From contig NZ_MECJ01000029.1 of assembly GCF_014596475.1 (NCBI RefSeq), positions 682,001-746,000 of the forward strand: DNA of 64,000 nt, in the 5' to 3' direction. Each line of letters begins with the position of its first letter. The first letter of the stretch is position 1. This stretch comes from Streptomyces sp. CBMA152 (lineage in GTDB: Bacteria; Actinomycetota; Actinomycetes; Streptomycetales; Streptomycetaceae). The notes below the pieces were generated by a model. The model was not told the origin of the DNA. It searched no databases and saw only the letters and a list, made by a program, of their open reading frames with translations. Position numbers and translations under genes: made by a program. Shown in pieces: positions 60,515-64,000 of the stretch.

Positions 60515-60735
60515 CGTGGGTCACCACCGATCGTGCGGAGCGAGTGCTGCTCGAACGCTCCTCACGATCCCCGCCCCGCCAACTTCCCGCTGAGCCCTGT
60601 GGATTGCTCCCCGATTGTGGATAACTCCGTCACCCGTTCGAGCGGATGGCGCGTCGAGCGGGTGGGGGCGTCGGCACCCACACTCCTGGGGCCGGAACCC
60701 GGTCACCCGGCCGTGTCGGTGCGGCAGCCGGTGCC

Positions 60736-61569
60736 CTACGGCAGCCGGATCCCCGTGTCCAGCCCGTCCAGCGCCCGCGTGCACAGACAGTCGCGGCCCT
60801 CGCCCGCCGGGAGAGCGGCCACCGCGTCGAAGAGCACCGTCCGCAGCCGGTCCACATTGGCCGCGAAGACCCGCAGCACCTCCTCGTGGGAGACGCCCTC
60901 GCCCGTCTCGGCCCCCGCGTCCAGGTCGGTCACCAGGGCCATCGACGTGTAGCAGAGCCCCAGTTCACGCGCGAGCACGGCCTCGGGGTGCCCGGTCATG
61001 CCGACCACCGACCAGCCCATCGCCGCATGCCACTGCGACTCCGCGCGCGTGGAGAACCGCGGGCCCTCTATGACGACCAGCGTGCCGCCGTCCACCGGCT
61101 CCCAGTCCCGCCCGCGCGCCGCCGACAGCGCCGCCTTGCGGCCCTCGGGGCAGTACGGGTCGGCCAGCGCGACATGGACGACGTTCGGGATCGAGCCGTC
61201 GGGCAGCGGGTAACCGTCGTAGTACGTCTGCGTGCGCGCCTTCGTACGGTCGACCAACTGGTCCGGTACGAGCAGGGTCCCCGGGCCGTACTCGGGCCGC
61301 AGCCCGCCCACCGCGCACGGGCCGAGCACCTGCCGTACGCCCACCGACCGCAGGGCCCAGAGGTTGGCGCGGTAGTTGATGCGGTGCGGCGGCAGGTGGT
61401 GGCCGCGGCCGTGCCGGGGCAGGAACGCGACCCGGCGCCCGGCGATCTCGCCCAGGAACAGGGAGTCGCTGGGGCTGCCGTACGGGGTGTCGACCTGGAT
61501 CTCGGTGACGTCCTCAAGGAACGAGTAGAAGCCCGAACCGCCGATGACGCCGATCTCTGCGTTAGCCAT
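60736..61569 (-). CDS. mtnP: S-methyl-5'-thioadenosine phosphorylase
   Basis: I chose ATG 61569 (277 aa, start MANAEIGVIGGSGFYS); the transcript may be leaderless because TAGTGT lies just upstream. The PNP/MTAP family features are visible: a phosphate loop GVIGGSGFY, the FLPRHGRGHHLPPHRINYRA segment, GPRFSTRAES, and GMTGHPEAVLARE. It splits methylthioadenosine, a by-product of polyamine synthesis, into adenine and methylthioribose-1-phosphate for methionine salvage. It is cytoplasmic. Confidence 0.93.
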   Translation of the reverse strand: MANAEIGVIGGSGFYSFLEDVTEIQVDTPYGSPSDSLFLGEIAGRRVAFLPRHGRGHHLPPHRINYRANLWALRSVGVRQVLGPCAVGGLRPEYGPGTLLVPDQLVDRTKARTQTYYDGYPLPDGSIPNVVHVALADPYCPEGRKAALSAARGRDWEPVDGGTLVVIEGPRFSTRAESQWHAAMGWSVVGMTGHPEAVLARELGLCYTSMALVTDLDAGAETGEGVSHEEVLRVFAANVDRLRTVLFDAVAALPAGEGRDCLCTRALDGLDTGIRLP

Positions 61570-61621
61570 GCGGAGCACACTAGCCGGGGCCGCCGGACGC
61601 CAAAACGTGCGTACGGACGCC

Positions 61622-61686
61622 TACGCGCGCGTGCGTCGTCGGCGGGCACACGCACATCTTGTGGACCCGTACGCGCGCGTGCGTCG
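61622..61686. repeat. Direct repeat of TACGCGCGCGTGCGTCG, 48-bp spacing
   Basis: Two exact 17-bp copies at 61622-61638 and 61670-61686 lie between the mtnP start and the fmdB-like terminator, in the promoter side of mtnP. They may be regulator sites. Confidence 0.5.
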
Positions 61687-61697
61687 CCGCGGGTACG

Positions 61698-61734
61698 CCG
61701 AAGACCCCGCCGTGCGTGACGGCAGGGTCTTCGG
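61698..61734 (-). terminator. Hairpin terminator after the FmdB-like gene
   Basis: 16-nt arms with one mismatch (CCGAAGACCC, C/A mismatch, GCCGT) and a 5-nt loop lie 28 bp past the stop codon. Confidence 0.8.
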
Positions 61735-61761
61735 ATGGTCTGGAGCGCGCGACCCGGTGGG

Positions 61762-62067
61762 TCAGGCGGCCGACGACGAGCTGGTGGAGCTCGACGGCGT
61801 CGAGGAGGACGCGGCCGGCTTCGAGTCGGAGCTCGACGACGTCGACGGCTTGGCGGCCGAGGACGATGCGGGCGTGCTGCTCGACGACGCGCCACGGCTG
61901 TCGTTGCGGTAGAAGCCGGAGCCCTTGAAGACGATGCCGACGGCCGAGAACACCTTCTTGAGGCGTCCGTCGCAGTTCGGGCAGACGGTCAGGGCGTCGT
62001 CGGTGAACTTCTGCACCGCTTCAAGGCCCTCGCCGCACTCGGTGCACTGGTACTGGTAGGTCGGCAC
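61762..62067 (-). CDS. FmdB-type zinc ribbon protein under a CIRCE element
   Basis: The GTG at 62067 (101 aa) follows AGGAGG. The zinc ribbon (YQCTECGE at 7-11 and CPNC near 30) is followed by the family sequence KVFSAVGIVFKGSGFYRND. A Ser/Ala/Thr/Pro-rich tail of about 40 residues completes the protein. FmdB-like proteins are thought to be small regulators or metal-binding factors. A CIRCE operator 13 bp upstream places it under the HrcA heat-shock repressor. Confidence 0.88.
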   Translation of the reverse strand: MPTYQYQCTECGEGLEAVQKFTDDALTVCPNCDGRLKKVFSAVGIVFKGSGFYRNDSRGASSSSTPASSSAAKPSTSSSSDSKPAASSSTPSSSTSSSSAA

Positions 62068-62079
62068 TGTGTCTTCCTC

Positions 62080-62106
62080 CTGGCACTCTCACTCGATGAG
62101 TGCTAA
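62080..62106. promoter_or_regulatory. CIRCE element (HrcA operator)
   Basis: CTGGCACTC-N9-GAGTGCTAA matches the CIRCE consensus TTAGCACTC-N9-GAGTGCTAA at 16 of 18 arm positions, with the exact 9-bp spacer. It lies between the FmdB-like start codon and its upstream region, where HrcA binding would block transcription. Confidence 0.9.
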
Positions 62107-62136
62107 CGACGGTCCATAGTGACGTATTCCGCTGGA

Positions 62137-63414
62137 TCAGTCCACCGTCACGGGAACTCGGTGACCGACGCCACTACGCGCGACGGTCCGGCTTTCGGCG
62201 CGCGGCGCGAGCCGCGAACGCAGGGAGACCAGCGTGATCAGGGCCAGCGCGGTGCCCGCGAGCGGCACCAGGAAGCCCGCGCTGGAGCCGTGGGCGTCGG
62301 CGAGACGGCCGGCCACGGTGACCGCGCCCGCCTGGCCGAGGGCCACCGCGCCGGTCAGCCAGGTGAAGGCCTCGGTCCGGGCGGAGGCCGGGACCAGGGA
62401 CTCGACCAGCGTGTAGCCGGTGATCAGGGCCGGGGCGATGCAGAGGCCGACGATCAGGCCGAGGCCGCCGAGCAGCACCGCGGAGTGCATCGCCCACAGG
62501 CCCGAGGCCGCCAGGGTCAGCCCGGTGTAGCCCGCGATCAGACGTGTCCGGGGCGCCGACTTCCAGGCGATGGCGCCGCACGCGATGCCTGCCAGCATGT
62601 TGCCCGCGGCGAAGATCCCGTACAGCAGACCGTTGGCGCCGGGGTTGCCGATCTCCTCGGAGAACGCGGTCAGCGAGACCTGCATACCGCCGAAGACCGC
62701 GCCGATGCCGAGGAAGGACACGGCCAGGACGCGCACACCGGGGATGGAGAGCGCGGAGACGTGCTCCACGCGCGCGTGGCCCGCGATGTCGCGGCTGGGC
62801 TGCGGCTGGGTGCGGTGCTGGGAGGCGAAGAGCAGGCCGCCGACCAGGGTCAGCGAGGCCTCGGCGATGAGACCGGCGGCCGGGTGGACGCCGGTGCACA
62901 GCGCGGTGGCGAGCACCGGGCCGATGACGAAGGTGAACTCGTCCGTCACCGACTCGAAGGCCGCGGCCGTCGACATCAGGGGCGAGCCCTCCAGCTTGGC
63001 CGCCCAGCGTGCCCGCACCATCGGCCCGACCTGCGGCACCGAGGCACCGGTCGGGACGGCGGCCAGGAACAGCGCCCACAGGGGGGCGCCGGCCAGGGCC
63101 AGTGAGATCAGTACGGAGCCCGAGGCGGCGTGCACGAGGACGCCGGGCAGCAACACGGCGCGCTGGCCGAACCGGTCGGCGAGCTTGCCGCCCTGCGGCG
63201 CGAAGAGCGCCATGGAGACACCGGTGACGGCGGCGACGGCGCCCGCGCTGCCGTAGGAGCCGGTGGTGTGCTGGACGAGCAGCACGATGCTGATGGTGAG
63301 CATCGCGAAAGGCTGCCGGGCAAAGAATCCGGGCAGAACGAACGACAGAGCGCCAGGGGTGCGCAGGAGCTGCCCGTATCCGGGGCGACGCTCAGAAGTG
63401 ACCGTGGATGCCAC
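62137..63414 (-). CDS. MFS transporter
   Basis: I chose GTG 63414 (425 aa), 8 nt after GAAAGG; the frame is open further upstream. About twelve helices are visible: FFARQPFAMLTISIVLLVQH, motif A as GGKLADRFGQRAVL, and later helices ending near LVPLAGTALALITLVS. It is of the YfiS-like/EntS-like 12-helix type, with no DHA2 features. The substrate is unknown. Its 3' end probably carries the fmdB-like promoter, since only 30 bp separate its stop codon from the CIRCE element. Confidence 0.9.
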   Translation of the reverse strand: MASTVTSERRPGYGQLLRTPGALSFVLPGFFARQPFAMLTISIVLLVQHTTGSYGSAGAVAAVTGVSMALFAPQGGKLADRFGQRAVLLPGVLVHAASGSVLISLALAGAPLWALFLAAVPTGASVPQVGPMVRARWAAKLEGSPLMSTAAAFESVTDEFTFVIGPVLATALCTGVHPAAGLIAEASLTLVGGLLFASQHRTQPQPSRDIAGHARVEHVSALSIPGVRVLAVSFLGIGAVFGGMQVSLTAFSEEIGNPGANGLLYGIFAAGNMLAGIACGAIAWKSAPRTRLIAGYTGLTLAASGLWAMHSAVLLGGLGLIVGLCIAPALITGYTLVESLVPASARTEAFTWLTGAVALGQAGAVTVAGRLADAHGSSAGFLVPLAGTALALITLVSLRSRLAPRAESRTVARSGVGHRVPVTVD

Positions 63415-63616
63415 GGTCCTTGCCTTTCTGCCGCCTGGTAGCGCGCCCCTGGTACGGGTGAGTACGGGCGTTGCCGAGAGCTGTCCTCTTGCGCGGAACT
63501 GCGGTAGATGCCGGGGCTCACTGCGAGAGCCTCCGACCGCCATACGGTCGCGCCAGCTCTGCGTCAGGCAGAGTTGGTCGATCAGTGGTGTGCCTTCATG
63601 CTACAGGGGGAATCGG

Positions 63617-63642
63617 ATCTGCGCCTGAGAAAGCGCGCAGAT
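63617..63642. other. Hairpin in the MFS/antiporter gap
   Basis: ATCTGCGC and GCGCAGAT arms with a 10-nt loop lie in the 412-bp gap between the MFS start and the antiporter stop (63415-63826). The gap is otherwise Pro-codon-like low-complexity DNA with no credible gene. The hairpin may be a terminator for the antiporter transcript. Confidence 0.5.
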
Positions 63643-63826
63643 GGCCGAGATCACACCTGTGATTAACCGGATCTTCGCCCGGTTGTTCCCTGATTCGATG
63701 GACGCGAGACGACGCCACCCGGCGGCCCAGCCCCCGGCGCCCCAGCGACCCGGGCGACCCCAGGCGGCCCAGCGCCCCACCGGCCGAGAGCCCCCACAGG
63801 CCCAGCCGCCCAAGGCCCCGGCCGTC

Positions 63827-64000
63827 CTAGCGGCCCGAGGCGCCCGCGCCGCCCGCTCCCAGCCACCCGGCCAGCTTGCCGCCCTGTCCGACCGCCCGCA
63901 GCCGCGCCTCGGCCGCGTCCCGTACCGGATCCGTCGCCACGACGAGCAGTTCGTCGCCGCGCCGCAGCACGGTCGTGGGCCCCGGTACGAAGCTCTTCGA
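63827..64000 (-). CDS. Probable potassium/proton antiporter, C-terminal end only
   Basis: The minus-strand frame is open from the window edge to a TAG at 63827-63829 and encodes 57 residues. FVPGPTTVLRRGDELLVVAT followed by DAAEARLRAVG resembles the C-terminal TrkA_C (RCK_C) domain of NhaP2/KefB-type CPA antiporters in actinomycetes. The membrane domain lies outside the window. A Gly/Ala-rich end follows. The family call is tentative because of the short length. Confidence 0.6.
   Translation of the reverse strand, partial: SKSFVPGPTTVLRRGDELLVVATDPVRDAAEARLRAVGQGGKLAGWLGAGGAGASGR

Noticed and set aside
60597..60624. Two DnaA-box-like motifs (TGTGGATT and TGTGGATAA)
   Set aside because: Only two boxes, no dnaA/dnaN neighbourhood and no AT-rich unwinding region, so not an origin; they may be chance or minor DnaA titration sites.
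63601..63866. Short Pro/Gly/Trp-rich open frames on the minus strand in the last gap
   Set aside because: They have no ribosome binding site, low-complexity composition and run into the antiporter stop region; they look like GC-driven chance frames.

Overview
The window is a chromosomal segment of a Streptomyces species. Nearly all codons end in G or C. GTG starts preceded by purine-rich ribosome binding sites are common, stop/start overlaps of the GTGA and ATGA type are frequent, and an HrdD-type sigma factor is present. Several intergenic gaps carry the dispersed GC-rich inverted repeat common in this genus (core CGCGCAGTTCCCCGCGCCCC).

Layout. 1-5.4 kb: the end of a sodium:solute symporter, an SDR oxidoreductase divergent from an unknown protein, a DUF5753 helix-turn-helix regulator with a DUF397 partner, and a GPP34 protein. 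5.6-10.3 kb: a D,D-carboxypeptidase with a very long disordered cytoplasmic arm, then a polytopic membrane protein. 10.5-13.6 kb: an exported amidohydrolase and a LacI-type regulator. 13.65-27.9 kb: a biosynthetic cluster, the highlight of the window. 28.1-32.3 kb: a GAF protein that looks like a PucR-type regulator without its DNA-binding end, a three-gene unknown/DUF6879/HTH set, an LRR protein and tRNA-Arg(CCT). 32.4-37.7 kb: an MFS exporter, an NTF2-like protein, a class II DAHP synthase with a TTA codon, and an acyl-CoA synthetase. 38-43.5 kb: an M6 metalloprotease, a TetR/MFS pair with twin operators, and a MarR/ring-cleavage dioxygenase pair. 43.6-53.4 kb: a GNAT enzyme, hrdD with a consensus SigR promoter, a WYL regulator/MFS pair, VC0807, DUF6227, an L,D-transpeptidase, a P1 peptidase and LtrA. 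53.5-59 kb: a pflA remnant and a five-gene molybdoenzyme/Rieske operon. 59-64 kb: small proteins, MscL, a SAF-domain protein, MTA phosphorylase, an FmdB-like protein behind a CIRCE element, an MFS protein and the end of a cation/proton antiporter.

The cluster at 13.65-26.5 kb reads leftward as aspartate kinase, NspI/GriI-type aldolase, NspH/GriH-type cyclase, MelC1-like copper chaperone (NspE), tyrosinase-like oxidase (NspF), asparagine-synthetase-like amidotransferase (NspN) and a type B carboxylesterase. Upstream are a SARP activator, an MFS exporter, a dinucleotide-binding reductase and a berberine-bridge-type flavoenzyme, with a divergent LuxR regulator. By analogy with the grixazone (gri) and 4-hydroxy-3-nitrosobenzamide (nsp) pathways, it should make 3-amino-4-hydroxybenzoate from aspartate semialdehyde and DHAP, amidate it, and oxidise the amine to a nitroso group, giving an iron-binding o-nitrosophenol. 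The esterase and the two redox enzymes suggest a variation on that product. TTA codons in the SARP, aspartate kinase and exporter genes, and four 11-bp repeats upstream of the operon, point to bldA- and SARP-dependent control.

Functions are inferred from motifs and recalled family knowledge. No database search was run.
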